Below, in pieces: positions 17,355-26,687 of a stretch of DNA of 64,000 nt. Every line of letters starts with the position of its first letter. Position 1 is the stretch's first letter. The position numbers and the translations under genes were made by a program. The stretch spans positions 988,692 to 1,052,691 of the forward strand of contig NZ_CANMFD010000001.1 in assembly GCF_947496995.1 (NCBI RefSeq), given 5' to 3'. Under the pieces are notes generated by a model. It was not told the DNA's origin. It did no database searches and was given only the letters and a program-made list of their open reading frames with translations. The stretch is from an uncultured Roseibium sp. (GTDB taxonomy: Bacteria; Pseudomonadota; Alphaproteobacteria; Rhizobiales; Stappiaceae).

Positions 17355-18461
17355 CTATTCCGCCGCCTCCGCCGCGGCTGCATAAAAATCCGGGTCCGTC
17401 AGTTCGGGCGGAGAGACCGGAGCTCCGCCGCCTTCGCCGACATAGGTATCGGCCACACCATAGATGAAGACGCCCCCTGCCTTGCGCCCGATAATGGCAA
17501 CCCGCTCGATCAACTGATGGTCGCCCGTCTCGCAGTTTGCGTAGCTCGTATAGATCTCCTTGCCGCCTTCGGTGATTTTTTCAGAGCCGGAGGAAAAGCT
17601 GCCGTTGGAGCACGATTTTTGACTGTCGGCGACGATAAGGGACATCAATTCCTGTTCGCTGGTGTAGCCGCCCTGCACAAAAATATGCGCCACGATCGTG
17701 CGGGCCTCGTCGGCGGCGACGGCGTGCAGGCCGTTGAGATCCTCCTCGCGCTGGCCGTCCGGGATGAGTTTCAGACCGGACACCCCGGCGCTGCCCATCA
17801 GGTTGAACAGCGCTTGTGTCGCTTCCACGGCCAGTTGCGGATCGGACGCCGGGCTTGCGGGGGAGGCTGCCTGCGCCGGCGGCTTGCTGCCAAGCCCGCC
17901 GGACGTAGTCGCCCCAACGGCATCCACGGCAGGCGCCGCGCCGAACCGTGCTGAATTGCGCTCCACGCATTTGGCCATGCGCGCCATCAGCCGCGAAGTG
18001 CCGGTCAGGCGGAATTCGTAATTATAGGAACCGTCATTCACATACAGCGTCCGCCCCCGCCGGAAGCGGGTGATGATATAGCCGTCTTGCGGCATCTGCA
18101 TGCGGGCGAGATTGTTAGAGGTTGCCTTGGCGACACCTTGCTGCCAGGCACCCCTGTCGATCCGGTATTGAAGGGGAATATCGGCACCCGGTTTCATGGT
18201 CCAGTGCGGAGCAGAGAAGCCGATCGCCCAATTGTAGCCCGTATCCACCTGCACATAGAGACTGATACCGCTTCGATAGGTGGCTGAGGCAACGCAGGTG
18301 CTGAACAAGCCGCTGTTGTCATCGGTATAGGCATGGCCGTTCCAGCCGCCCTGACGGAAAGTCTCCACCGAAGCAGCCTGTGCCTGTCCGCTGCCTGCCC
18401 CCGCAAGGCCGGACAGTGCCAGCAGGCCGGCAACCGCCAGCAATCGAATTAGTCGCATCAT
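17355..18461 (-). CDS. exported protein of unknown function
   Basis: I do not recognise this 368-residue protein. It has a strong signal peptide (MMRLIRLLAVAGLLALSG, cleavage likely after AQA near residue 29). A first domain of about 140 residues with scattered Trp/Tyr contains a cysteine pair (C55 and a cysteine near 165). A proline/alanine/serine-rich linker lies near residues 180-205, and a second domain with CSNGSF and YANCETG follows. It resembles two small beta-rich domains joined by a linker. GGGGGG precedes the paired ATG codons at 18461 and 18458. The next gene upstream on the same strand also encodes an exported protein. Confidence 0.7.
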   Translation of the reverse strand: MMRLIRLLAVAGLLALSGLAGAGSGQAQAASVETFRQGGWNGHAYTDDNSGLFSTCVASATYRSGISLYVQVDTGYNWAIGFSAPHWTMKPGADIPLQYRIDRGAWQQGVAKATSNNLARMQMPQDGYIITRFRRGRTLYVNDGSYNYEFRLTGTSRLMARMAKCVERNSARFGAAPAVDAVGATTSGGLGSKPPAQAASPASPASDPQLAVEATQALFNLMGSAGVSGLKLIPDGQREEDLNGLHAVAADEARTIVAHIFVQGGYTSEQELMSLIVADSQKSCSNGSFSSGSEKITEGGKEIYTSYANCETGDHQLIERVAIIGRKAGGVFIYGVADTYVGEGGGAPVSPPELTDPDFYAAAAEAAE

Positions 18462-18613
18462 ACCCCCCGGATACTCTGTCGCGGCTGTCGGCCGACGCCG
18501 CCGCTCAAGTCGGAAACTATGCGAATTACGCGAAGGCAGCAAGAAACCCGGGGGGTGTAAATGGGCTGGTCCGGATTCTGATCCGGACCCGGCCCCGAAC
18601 CGGTACGAACGCT

Positions 18614-19114
18614 TTATTGAACGGCGTCCACCGCCCGGCTGAAGCCGGTGAGCGGCATTTCGATGGTCTGCCTGCGGTCGGCCGCGGGCGCAAAGTCGAT
18701 CTGCAGCGCTCCACCTGCCTTCATGGTGGCGATCATTTCCGGCGTCGCTTCGGTGGACAGAAAACAGCCTCTCTGGTCGCAGGTGCCGATCTCCAGTTCG
18801 CTTAGCGGCGTGCCGTCGACACCAAGCTTGATCTTGCCTGGCAGATAAAAACCGAGGGGAGCCTGGATGCGCAGAACAGGCGTTGCCTTGTTGGCGGGGA
18901 AAATGAGGTCGACCTTGAAAACAAGTTGACCGCTGTCCTTCATCCGTACGCTTTCACTCGTCTCGCAAGCAAGAGCCTCCGCCGATCTGGATGGACCGGC
19001 GCAACGTGTCTGCCAGAGAGCGTCTTCGCCGGCCTGCTGCGCGCTAACCGACTGTGCCACCATCGATAGGCCGAAAGCCACCGACAGAAGAATACCTGAT
19101 TTGATGAATTGCAT
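18614..19114 (-). CDS. invasion-associated locus B (IalB)-like exported protein
   Basis: This 166-residue protein begins with a signal peptide (MQFIKSGILLSVAFG, ending SAQ). The mature part has four cysteines (TRCAGPS, LACETSES, GTCDQRGCFL) and the IalB-type core APLGFYLPGKIKLGVDG. IalB proteins in Bartonella are linked to erythrocyte entry; in free-living relatives they are envelope proteins of unknown role. A frame extending to 19225 exists, but the ATG at 19114 gives a clean signal peptide. It reads towards the unknown exported protein, 152 bp away. Confidence 0.82.
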   Translation of the reverse strand: MQFIKSGILLSVAFGLSMVAQSVSAQQAGEDALWQTRCAGPSRSAEALACETSESVRMKDSGQLVFKVDLIFPANKATPVLRIQAPLGFYLPGKIKLGVDGTPLSELEIGTCDQRGCFLSTEATPEMIATMKAGGALQIDFAPAADRRQTIEMPLTGFSRAVDAVQ

Positions 19115-19387
19115 TCGTCTTCGCTTTGTTTGTGCCGTGCGTCCGGTGAAACCGCATTCGGTCATGAAGAATTCGCCACCTGCCGCGATGCCAGGTCCGA
19201 ACGCCTGATCGGGTTTTATTCGCAACTGGTGGAAGGATGCAAGAAGGACGGGAATTGGAATTGGTCAAACCCTTCGTTGGGAAAAAACTATTCCGCTAAT
19301 CCGCAAAGCTTTGAAATCCGGTGCCCGGCGTCCGGGAAGGCTGCCGACTACATTAACTCCATCAAACTGGGATTGGAGACCCTGAAG

Positions 19388-20851
19388 ATGGCTGGCAGCC
19401 GCGAAACAAAAGCGAAAGCACTGAAAAAGCCGGATGCCCGGCTGGACGTGTTTCCGGCGTTCATGAAAGTTGCCGGCCGCAAAGTGCTCGTCATTGGTCA
19501 CGGCGGCGAGGCGGCTGCCAAGGTTCGCCTGCTCGGCGAAACCAATGCGCGGATCGTTGTGGTCTCCCAAACGATCGAACCCGAACTGGGTGAGGCAATA
19601 GACCTCTTTCAGGCCGAACATATTGCCGAGGACTTTCGCCCGGCGCATCTCACCGATGCCGCGCTTGTCTTCTCCGCCCGCGAGGACTGGGATCTCGACA
19701 AGGCCGTCGTCGATGCCGCCCGGATCATGGGCGTACCGGTGAACGCGGTCGACAAGCCGGAGCTTTGCGATTTTTACACCGGCGCGCTGGTCAACCGCGC
19801 ACCGATTGCCGTCGCCATCACGTCCACCGGCGTTGGCCCAGTTCTCTCCCGTCATATTCGCGCTCGTATCGAGGCGATGCTGCCGCGCGCAACAGGGGAC
19901 TTGGCGCGGCTTGCTGAAAGCTTCCGCGACGCCGCCACGAAAGTGATCCGCGACGGCGCCCTGCGCCGGAATTTCTGGGCGCGGTTCTTTTCCGGCTCCG
20001 TTGCCAGCAACCTTTATGCGGGCAGGGCCGGTGCCGCGCGCTCGGAAGCGCAGCGGTTGCTCAACAGCATGGCCGGCGAGCCCGGTTTTGTCTGGCTGGT
20101 CGGTGCCGGTCCGGGGGCGGAAGACCTTCTGACCCTGCGTGCCCAGCGCCTGCTGCAGGAAGCCGATGTGATCGTCCATGATGCGTTGGTGCCTGGCGAT
20201 GTGGTGGCCATGGGCCGCCGCGACGCGGAGCGCATTTCCGTCGGCAAGCGCAAGGGTGCGCACTCCGTGCCGCAGTCGGAAATCTGCGAGCTGCTCGTCG
20301 GCCTCGCCAACAAGGGTCATAAGGTCGTGCGCCTCAAGTCCGGGGATCCGATGGTCTTCGGCCGCGCGGCGGAGGAAATGGAGGCGCTCCGCGCAGGCGG
20401 CATCGGCTTTGAAATCGTGCCCGGCGTTACTGCAGCCTTCGCCGCGGCAGCTTCGGCCCAGATCCCGCTGACGTTGCGCGGTGTCGCCTCCAACCTCGTG
20501 TTTGCGACCGGTCACAATGCGAAATCCGAAACCCTGCCGGACTGGGCGGACCTTGCGCTCAAGGGTGCGACCGTCGCCGTCTATATGGGACGCACCGTGG
20601 CCGCTGCCGTCGCCGGCCGGATGATGTCCGCCGGCCTGAAGCCCGAAACCCCGGTGGCCGTCATTGAAAACGCCGCCCATCCGGACGAACGCCAATTCGC
20701 CGGAACCCTGTCCGACCTTGCGGTCCTTTCGGATCGCGCGGAAGTCGACGGGCCGGTTCTGATCGTGATCGGCGAGGCCGTTGGCCATGCCGCCCTGGAC
20801 AAGGCTGAACCTCTGGCGCCGCTCCGCGCGGTCCGGACAGCAGCCGCCTGA
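19388..20851 (+). CDS. cysG: siroheme synthase CysG
   Basis: This 487-residue multifunctional enzyme makes siroheme from uroporphyrinogen III for the sulfite reductase encoded downstream. The N-terminal half (about 15-215) is the NAD-dependent precorrin-2 dehydrogenase/ferrochelatase module with VLVIGHGGEAAAKVRLL. The C-terminal half (about 233-480) is the SUMT methyltransferase with VGAGPGAEDLLTLRA, VVRLKSGDPMVFGRAAEE and IVPGVTAA. Both modules are full length. The start ATG at 19388 has GGAG nine bases upstream; the frame is open further upstream, but that part is not protein-like. It leads a cysG-DUF2849-cysI-cysH-DUF934 cluster. Confidence 0.95.
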   Translation: MAGSRETKAKALKKPDARLDVFPAFMKVAGRKVLVIGHGGEAAAKVRLLGETNARIVVVSQTIEPELGEAIDLFQAEHIAEDFRPAHLTDAALVFSAREDWDLDKAVVDAARIMGVPVNAVDKPELCDFYTGALVNRAPIAVAITSTGVGPVLSRHIRARIEAMLPRATGDLARLAESFRDAATKVIRDGALRRNFWARFFSGSVASNLYAGRAGAARSEAQRLLNSMAGEPGFVWLVGAGPGAEDLLTLRAQRLLQEADVIVHDALVPGDVVAMGRRDAERISVGKRKGAHSVPQSEICELLVGLANKGHKVVRLKSGDPMVFGRAAEEMEALRAGGIGFEIVPGVTAAFAAAASAQIPLTLRGVASNLVFATGHNAKSETLPDWADLALKGATVAVYMGRTVAAAVAGRMMSAGLKPETPVAVIENAAHPDERQFAGTLSDLAVLSDRAEVDGPVLIVIGEAVGHAALDKAEPLAPLRAVRTAAA

Positions 20852-20871
20852 GAGTGAAGAGAGTAAGTGCC

Positions 20872-21171
20872 ATGAAAGTCGTTACCGCCAACCGGCTCCT
20901 GAGCGGCGAAGTCGTCTGGCTCGGTGAAAACGGCCGTTGGGTCGAACGCATCACGCTTGCCGGGGTTTTCGACGGCAAGGAAGCGGTGGCCGAAGCGCTG
21001 GCCCTGGGGCTGGCATCCAAGGACAGGCAGGAAGTCGTCGATGTTTACGAGATGGACGTGACGGTCGAGGACGGCGTCATCGTTCCGGTACGGTTGCGCG
21101 AAAAGATCCGCGCGACCGGACCGACCACCCATCGGGACCTGGGCAAGCAGGCCCAGGCCGTATCCGCTTAA
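20872..21171 (+). CDS. DUF2849 protein, sulfite-reductase neighbour
   Basis: This 99-residue protein belongs to DUF2849, a small alphaproteobacterial family nearly always between cysG and cysI. The family opening VVTANRLLSGEVVWLG and a terminal HRDLGKQ are visible. An accessory role in sulfite reduction, for instance in assembly or electron delivery, is inferred only from gene order. The ATG at 20872 is preferred to a GTG at 20854, which lies only 2 bp after the cysG stop. Confidence 0.88.
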   Translation: MKVVTANRLLSGEVVWLGENGRWVERITLAGVFDGKEAVAEALALGLASKDRQEVVDVYEMDVTVEDGVIVPVRLREKIRATGPTTHRDLGKQAQAVSA

Positions 21172-21246
21172 ACCAGAGACGGGAGCAGGGCAGCGCCCGG
21201 GTCACTGAAAGACACGCACGGCAGCGCCCGACAGGAGAGTTCAACG

Positions 21247-22905
21247 ATGTATCGCTACGACGAATTTGACGCGAGCTTTGTCAGCCAGCGCACGGAACAG
21301 TTCAAGGATCAGGTCCGCCGCCGTCTCGCCGGGGAGCTGTCCGAGGACGAGTTCAAGCCGCTGCGCCTGATGAACGGCCTCTATCTGCAGCTTCATGCCT
21401 ATATGCTCCGGGTTGCCATTCCCTATGGCACGCTCAACAGCCGCCAGATGCGCAAGCTGGCCTATATCGCCCGCACCTACGACAAGGGCTACGGCCACTT
21501 CACCACGCGCCAGAACATCCAGTTCAACTGGCCGAAGCTGGAAGACACGCCGAAGATCCTGGAAGAACTGGCGGAAGTCGAGATGCACGCCATCCAGACC
21601 TCGGGCAACTGCATTCGCAACGTGACCGCGGACCATTTCGCCGGTGCTGCCGCCGACGAGATCGCCGATCCGCGCCCTTACGCGGAAATCCTGCGCCAGT
21701 GGTCGTCGCTGCATCCGGAATTCTCGTTCCTGCCACGCAAGTTCAAGATCGCCATCACCGGCGCGCCGAACGACCGCGCAGCGGTCCAGGTGCATGACAT
21801 CGGCCTGCAGCTGACCCGCAACGACGCCGGAGAAACCGGCTTTGTGGTCTTTGTCGGCGGCGGCCTCGGCCGCACGCCGATGATCGGACGCAAGGTGCGC
21901 GACTTCCTGCCGGAAGAGGATCTTCTGGCCTATTCCGAAGCGATCCTGCGTGTTTACAACCGCTATGGCCGCCGGGACAACAAATACAAGGCGCGCATCA
22001 AGATCCTGGTGCATGAGACCGGCCTGGAAGAGCTGAAGGCGGATATCGAACAGGAATTCGAAAAGATCCGTTTCGGCGTCCTGCGCCTGCCGGAGGAGGA
22101 GGTCCGCCGCATCGAGGCCTATTTCGCGCCGCCGCCGCTGGAAGTCGGCGCCGCCACGTCTGCCGCTGTCGAAGCGCGCCGTGCGAGCGATGCGGGCTTC
22201 GCCCAGTTCGCTGCGCATAATCTCAATCCGCACCGGGTGCCGGGCTATACGTCTGTCACCTTGTCGATGAAGCCGATCGGCGGCATTCCCGGCGATGCGT
22301 CCGATGCGCAGATGGACGTCATGGCCGATCTAGCAGAACAATACGGCCACGACGAAATCCGCATTTCCCATGAGCAGAATGTCATTCTGCCGCATGTGAA
22401 GCTGGACGATCTGCCTGCCCTTTACGACGAACTGGTCGCGGCCGGTATCGCCGAAGGCAATGCGGGTCTCATCACCGACATCATTGCCTGCCCGGGTATG
22501 GATTTTTGCGCCCTGGCAACCGCACGGTCCATTCCGGTGGCGCAGCGCATTTCCGAACGGTTCGGCGCGGCGGAGCGTCAGGCGGAGATCGGTGAGCTGA
22601 AGATCAAGATCTCCGGCTGCATCAACGCCTGCGGTCATCACCATGTCGGCCATATCGGCATTCTCGGCCTGGAGAAGAAGGGCGAGGAATTCTATCAGGT
22701 GACGCTCGGCGGGTCGGCCAACGAAAATACTTCCATCGGTGAGATCGTCGGCCGTGGCTTCTCCTCCGAAGAAGTCGTCGATGCAATCGAAAAGCTGGTT
22801 GATACCTATCTCGGACTGCGGTCCGGCAAAGAGGAAACCTTCCTGGATGCCTATCGCCGTCTCGGGGAGGCGCCTTTCAAGGAGGCCCTGTATGGCGCTG
22901 CATGA
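21247..22905 (+). CDS. cysI: assimilatory sulfite reductase, hemoprotein (CysI type)
   Basis: This 552-residue enzyme reduces sulfite to sulfide with siroheme and a 4Fe-4S cluster. The cluster ligands are C415 and C421 (CPGMDFC) and C458 and C462 (SGCINACG). The duplicated nitrite/sulfite reductase half-domains are both present, with HFTTRQNIQFNW near residue 84. No CysJ flavoprotein gene is adjacent, so a ferredoxin-type donor is likely. The last 14 bases overlap cysH. A nitrite reductase is an alternative, but the cysG/cysH neighbours argue for sulfite. Confidence 0.93.
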   Translation: MYRYDEFDASFVSQRTEQFKDQVRRRLAGELSEDEFKPLRLMNGLYLQLHAYMLRVAIPYGTLNSRQMRKLAYIARTYDKGYGHFTTRQNIQFNWPKLEDTPKILEELAEVEMHAIQTSGNCIRNVTADHFAGAAADEIADPRPYAEILRQWSSLHPEFSFLPRKFKIAITGAPNDRAAVQVHDIGLQLTRNDAGETGFVVFVGGGLGRTPMIGRKVRDFLPEEDLLAYSEAILRVYNRYGRRDNKYKARIKILVHETGLEELKADIEQEFEKIRFGVLRLPEEEVRRIEAYFAPPPLEVGAATSAAVEARRASDAGFAQFAAHNLNPHRVPGYTSVTLSMKPIGGIPGDASDAQMDVMADLAEQYGHDEIRISHEQNVILPHVKLDDLPALYDELVAAGIAEGNAGLITDIIACPGMDFCALATARSIPVAQRISERFGAAERQAEIGELKIKISGCINACGHHHVGHIGILGLEKKGEEFYQVTLGGSANENTSIGEIVGRGFSSEEVVDAIEKLVDTYLGLRSGKEETFLDAYRRLGEAPFKEALYGAA

Positions 22906-23653
22906 GACATTCAGCCTGGGTGTCGATCCGGAGCTTGGGCTGCAGGCGGAAGTCGCAGCCCTAAACGCCCAGTTCGAGGGCGCGAGCGCGCATGAAATCC
23001 TACTGACGGCCATCCGGCACCAGTTCGCCGGCGGCATTGCCATGGTGTCCAGCTTCGGCGCGGACTCCGCGGTGCTGCTGCACATGGTCGCCCAGGTCGA
23101 TCCGTCGACGCCGGTGTTGTTCATCGACACGGTGAAGCTGTTCCCGGCAACGATCCTTTATCGCGACCAGCTCATCGAAACTCTCGGGCTCACCAACGTG
23201 CGGACGCAAAAGCCCGATGCGGAAGATCTGGCCGCCAACGATCCTGCCGGCATGCTGTGGATGAGCGACACCGATGCCTGCTGCCATATCCGAAAGGTCG
23301 TTCCTCTGGCCAACGCGCTGAAGGGCTTCGATGCCTGGATATCGGGCCGCAAGCGCTACCAGAGTTCCACTCGGGCGACGCTTGAATATTTCGAGATCGA
23401 CGAAGGCCGCGTGAAGGTCAATCCGCTTGCGGACTGGACGGCCGGAGACATTCTCGATTATGCCAAGACCCACGATTTGCCTCCGCATCCGCTGGTGGCC
23501 CAGGGCTACCCGTCCATCGGCTGCCTGCCCTGCACCAGCAAGGTCGCGCCGGGAGAGGATCCGCGCGCCGGGCGCTGGCGTGGCCAGGACAAGACCGAAT
23601 GCGGCATTCACTGGCCCTCGCACGGCAAGGAAGTCGACGGCAGCGGTATCTAA
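22892..23653 (+). CDS. cysH: adenylyl-sulfate (APS) reductase, CysH family
   Basis: This 253-residue protein reduces activated sulfate to sulfite. The cysteine pairs C130-C131 (CCHIRK) and C211/C214 (CLPC) are the ligands of the 4Fe-4S cluster found in APS-specific reductases, and C237 in ECGIH is the catalytic cysteine. The P-loop-like SSFGADSAVLLH is near residue 53. The cluster cysteines favour APS over PAPS as substrate. The ATG at 22892 follows AAGGAGG and lies inside the end of cysI, implying translational coupling. Confidence 0.93.
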   Translation: MALHETFSLGVDPELGLQAEVAALNAQFEGASAHEILLTAIRHQFAGGIAMVSSFGADSAVLLHMVAQVDPSTPVLFIDTVKLFPATILYRDQLIETLGLTNVRTQKPDAEDLAANDPAGMLWMSDTDACCHIRKVVPLANALKGFDAWISGRKRYQSSTRATLEYFEIDEGRVKVNPLADWTAGDILDYAKTHDLPPHPLVAQGYPSIGCLPCTSKVAPGEDPRAGRWRGQDKTECGIHWPSHGKEVDGSGI

Positions 23654-23742
23654 GGCGCAGCGGCACGCTGCAAGACAATGAACCCGTAGAGGTCTCGCGA
23701 ACGACCTCCAGAACGGACAAAGCGGAATTGAGGACGCAAGGA

Positions 23743-24276
23743 ATGACAACGATTTTCAAGGACGGCGCGTTCGTCGAGGAGGACTGGGTCCGCGCGGACC
23801 CGGAGACCGGCGCCGCCGTGGACGGCGATGCCCTGGTGCCGCTCTCCATGTTCCTGGTTGAGCCGGAAACCTATCTGGCGCGCGGCGGCCGCACGGCCGT
23901 TCTCATAGAGGCTGGCGACGACAGCGCGGAGATGCTTCCGTTCCTCGACCGTGTGGCGCTGGTCGCGGTGGATTTTCCGAGCTTTTCGGACGGGCGCGGC
24001 TTTTCCGCGGCCCGCATCCTGCGTGAGCAGGCCGGCTACAAGGGTGATATCCGCGCGACCGGCAAATACATCCTCGACCAGGTGCCGCTCGCCATACGCT
24101 GCGGTGTGTCCTCCTTCGAAATCTCCAAGCCGGAAGTGCTGAAGGCCCTCAAGGCGGGCGAGTGGCCGGAAGTCACCAAATACCTGCAGCCGGTCGGCAC
24201 TGTTGAGGAAATCCCGGAAGGCACCCGCCCCTGGGCTCGCCGTTCCCTGCGCGACATTCCCGTCGCGGCGGAGTAA
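23743..24276 (+). CDS. DUF934 protein of the sulfate-assimilation cluster
   Basis: This 177-residue protein belongs to DUF934, which sits beside cysI/cysH in many proteobacteria. Typical features are VAVDFPSFSDGRGFSAARILR and the C-terminal EVTKYLQPVG. The function is unknown; an oxidoreductase-accessory role is inferred from its constant neighbours. The ATG at 23743 is preceded by GCAAGGA. The gene begins 89 bp after cysH and ends the cluster. Confidence 0.88.
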   Translation: MTTIFKDGAFVEEDWVRADPETGAAVDGDALVPLSMFLVEPETYLARGGRTAVLIEAGDDSAEMLPFLDRVALVAVDFPSFSDGRGFSAARILREQAGYKGDIRATGKYILDQVPLAIRCGVSSFEISKPEVLKALKAGEWPEVTKYLQPVGTVEEIPEGTRPWARRSLRDIPVAAE

Positions 24277-24325
24277 CCGGTTCCTCTGTCTGTCCTGTAC
24301 CCTCCGCCCACCATACTCCACGCGC

Positions 24326-24348
24326 CGTCCCGGATCTGATCCGGGACG
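24326..24348. repeat. short inverted repeat after the sulfate cluster
   Basis: CGTCCCGGAT and ATCCGGGACG form a perfect 10-bp stem with a 3-nt loop. No long T-run follows on either side (ACGCTTTT on the plus strand). It may be a weak terminator for the cys operon or a dispersed intergenic palindrome. Confidence 0.6.
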
Positions 24349-24408
24349 ACGCTTTTGGTGAGCCGGAGGCGAGAGCCTGTACGCTGGGGTGATCCGGGGT
24401 CTAAATTC

Positions 24409-24807
24409 TCAATCCGGCAGATGCCAGAATACATAGACCGGAAAGAAAAGCAGCGGCGCCAGCGTCAGCAGCATTCCGGCCGCCCGGCCGTTGCCGAAGC
24501 CAGAGGTGAGCAGTGTGCAGTAGTGCAGCAGGCGGCCGCACAGCAACGCCCCGCCGCCCGCCCACAGCAGATATCCGGGGGCACCGCTCAGCTCCGCGGC
24601 CGCCATGGCGAGCAGGGTCATCGGCACCGTTTCTGTAAAGTTGCCGTGAGCGCGCATGCGCTTGAGCAAGACCTCATCGCCACCATCCAGAAACTGGATG
24701 CCGGTTTGCGCCCGCCGGAACCCGACGGCCATGGTGATCGGAACCTGCAGAAGCGCGAACAGCGCGATAAAGACCGTGGTTACCGGTAGCGAGGAAATCA
24801 GTTCCAT
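24409..24807 (-). CDS. MAPEG-family membrane protein
   Basis: This 132-residue protein has four hydrophobic segments and the family features FRRAQTGIQFLDGGDEVLLKRMRAHGNFTE near residue 30, read in two parts. The RAHGN/E pattern is the glutathione-contacting region of MAPEG enzymes. Bacterial members are often called YecN/YijD-like; substrates here are unknown. The start at 24807 is 35 bp from the stop codon of the VOC gene upstream, so the two may be cotranscribed. Confidence 0.85.
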   Translation of the reverse strand: MELISSLPVTTVFIALFALLQVPITMAVGFRRAQTGIQFLDGGDEVLLKRMRAHGNFTETVPMTLLAMAAAELSGAPGYLLWAGGGALLCGRLLHYCTLLTSGFGNGRAAGMLLTLAPLLFFPVYVFWHLPD

Positions 24808-24842
24808 CTTGAACTCTCCGAAACGACAGGCTGGTCTGCGGC

Positions 24843-25226
24843 TCAGGCTTCCGTTGGTGCTTCATAGGTAATCATCGCCAGCACTCCGCCGACCGGATCG
24901 ACGATCGTCGCAATACGTCCGACGCTTGGAACGCTCATGGGTTCCATCGCGATTGTCGCCCCGAGGGATCTGGCCTTTTCGACCCGTGCATCGACATCGT
25001 CGACGGTGACATAGGGCAGCCAGCGGGGCGTGTCGGTTTCCTGGGAGACGAAACCGCCGATCATGCCATCCTCGTTCCTGATCATCGTGTAGGGGCCGAC
25101 CCCCACGTCGACGGTTTCGGTGTCCCAGTCGAGCAGGCTTTTGTAAAACCCCTCGGCTTTTTCGCCATCCCGGCAATGCAGTTCCATCCAGCTGAAAGCA
25201 CCATGGGTTTGCGACGGTGTGCTCAT
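24843..25226 (-). CDS. VOC-family (glyoxalase-fold) protein
   Basis: This 127-residue protein has two beta-alpha-beta-beta-beta units. The first starts GAFSWMELHCRDGEKAEGFY and the second is WLPYVTVDDVDARVEKARSLGA. The C-terminal GRIATIVDPVGGVLAMI is a typical VOC end. Members include small-molecule-binding and dioxygenase-like proteins, so no reaction is assigned. The ATG at 25226 has GAGTGAGGA upstream; a longer frame to 25382 lacks protein-like content. Confidence 0.85.
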   Translation of the reverse strand: MSTPSQTHGAFSWMELHCRDGEKAEGFYKSLLDWDTETVDVGVGPYTMIRNEDGMIGGFVSQETDTPRWLPYVTVDDVDARVEKARSLGATIAMEPMSVPSVGRIATIVDPVGGVLAMITYEAPTEA

Positions 25227-25492
25227 GTCGATCGTCCTCACTCTTTGAATGCAGCCTGGGCAGGTCCAGGTGATCAGAGGACGCAGAAGGAATGGGGAAA
25301 CCGACAGGAGAGATAAAAAAATTATCTGCGAGCCGCTGGAGCGGCCGGCTAGTTGGCGGGCTGTTGGCGCGAAGTAAACCAAGATGGTGGAAACTCAGGC
25401 CTTCGTCTGACTTCAGCGTTCCAATTGTGGTCGCATCCAGACAGTGTAACAGGCAGAATGCAATTGCAGCGGCGCAAGAGGTGACGGCGACG

Positions 25493-26524
25493 ATGACGGA
25501 AGCGCAAGAGGAGGCTGCGACAAGCAAAGGCGACGCTTCTCTTGCGGTGCGGGATGCTGCCACAAGCCTCAGCGGATTACGCTCGGAAATCATCGAGAAT
25601 GCTGCGGCGCAGGCGGCCATGCAGCCTTGGGTCACCATGGAGTGCTACCAGCTCAGCCGCGGCAAGCAGGTGTCGCAGATGGACAGTCTGGACCTTGGGC
25701 GCGTGCAGATCGTGCGAGAGCATCAGTTTGCAGCGATTCAGAAACTGGGCATCACCCCGGAAGATTTTTGCACCATCTCCTACTGCACACCGGACCCGGC
25801 ATTTCGTTTTTCCGACCACTCGGCCAATGGCGAAGACAGCGTTTTCTTCATTCCGGAACGAACTGAGTTCGACATTCACGTGCCCGCGGGCACGCAAACT
25901 GCCTATGTCAGCTTTTCCCAGTCAGAGTTTGCCGGCGCCGCCCGTGCGTTGAACCCGAGGGCATGGGAACAGCCGTCGCACCAGGTGTCGCAGTTTCAGT
26001 CCAGGCAACTGGTTGAGCTGAAGACTGCTCTGGCCCAATGGATTGGTGCCGCCGAAGCCGCGAGCAGACGGGACGAGCTGTTCGACCCCAAAGGCATGCG
26101 GGGCATTGTTCTGGAGACTGCGCTGCGCATCGCGACCGCTACCCCCGAGGATGACGCAACGCGTCCGCCGCCCGCAGCCCGGTCTCGCGCCATGCGGATT
26201 TGTCGGCTGGCCCGGGAGTTTGTGGAAGAGCAGTTGGTGAGCCATGTGGTGCCTACCATCGTCGATATCTGCGTGTCATTGGCCGTCTCTGAACGAACGC
26301 TGCTCTACGCCTTCCACCATTATGTCGGCATGTCCCCGCAGGCCTATCTCCGACGTTGCCGGTTGAACCAGGTCCGCACGATATTACTCTCGAGAGATCC
26401 GCAAAACACGACGGTGACAGAGGTCGCCATGCAGTTTGGCTTTCTTCATCTCGGCCGCTTCGCAGGCGACTACAAGCAGATCTTTGAAGAATCCCCGGGC
26501 ACGACGCTGGCAAGGCGCATATGA
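25493..26524 (+). CDS. AraC-family transcriptional regulator
   Basis: This 343-residue regulator has an N-terminal ligand or sensing domain (about 45-190) and a C-terminal AraC DNA-binding domain (about 235-335) with PTIVDICVSLAVSERTLLYA and VTEVAMQFGFLHLGRFAGDY. The start is uncertain because the frame is open to 25292. I prefer the ATG at 25493, with AAGAGGTGA about nine bases upstream. The serine hydrolase/carbonic anhydrase pair begins 163 bp downstream on the same strand and is a plausible target. No inducer can be inferred. Confidence 0.85.
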   Translation: MTEAQEEAATSKGDASLAVRDAATSLSGLRSEIIENAAAQAAMQPWVTMECYQLSRGKQVSQMDSLDLGRVQIVREHQFAAIQKLGITPEDFCTISYCTPDPAFRFSDHSANGEDSVFFIPERTEFDIHVPAGTQTAYVSFSQSEFAGAARALNPRAWEQPSHQVSQFQSRQLVELKTALAQWIGAAEAASRRDELFDPKGMRGIVLETALRIATATPEDDATRPPPAARSRAMRICRLAREFVEEQLVSHVVPTIVDICVSLAVSERTLLYAFHHYVGMSPQAYLRRCRLNQVRTILLSRDPQNTTVTEVAMQFGFLHLGRFAGDYKQIFEESPGTTLARRI

Positions 26525-26687
26525 TGCCCGATGACGGCCCGCGTCACTTTTGCGGATTTCGGATAGCAGCACCGCCATTTCGGCTTTAGCTTTACCGCGA
26601 AGCGCGTCGCGTATCGTTCGCTGAGGCGACGAGACAGCCGCGTTCAGGCTCCTTTCCAACTTGCCGTTCAACGGGGACTTTATCGCC

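Noticed and set aside
19265..20788. Minus-strand open frame of 507 codons
   Set aside because: It is antisense to cysG and only reflects high GC content at third codon positions.
24326..24348. CGTCCCGGAT/ATCCGGGACG as a strong terminator
   Set aside because: The stem is short and lacks a proper T-run, so it is listed only as an inverted repeat.
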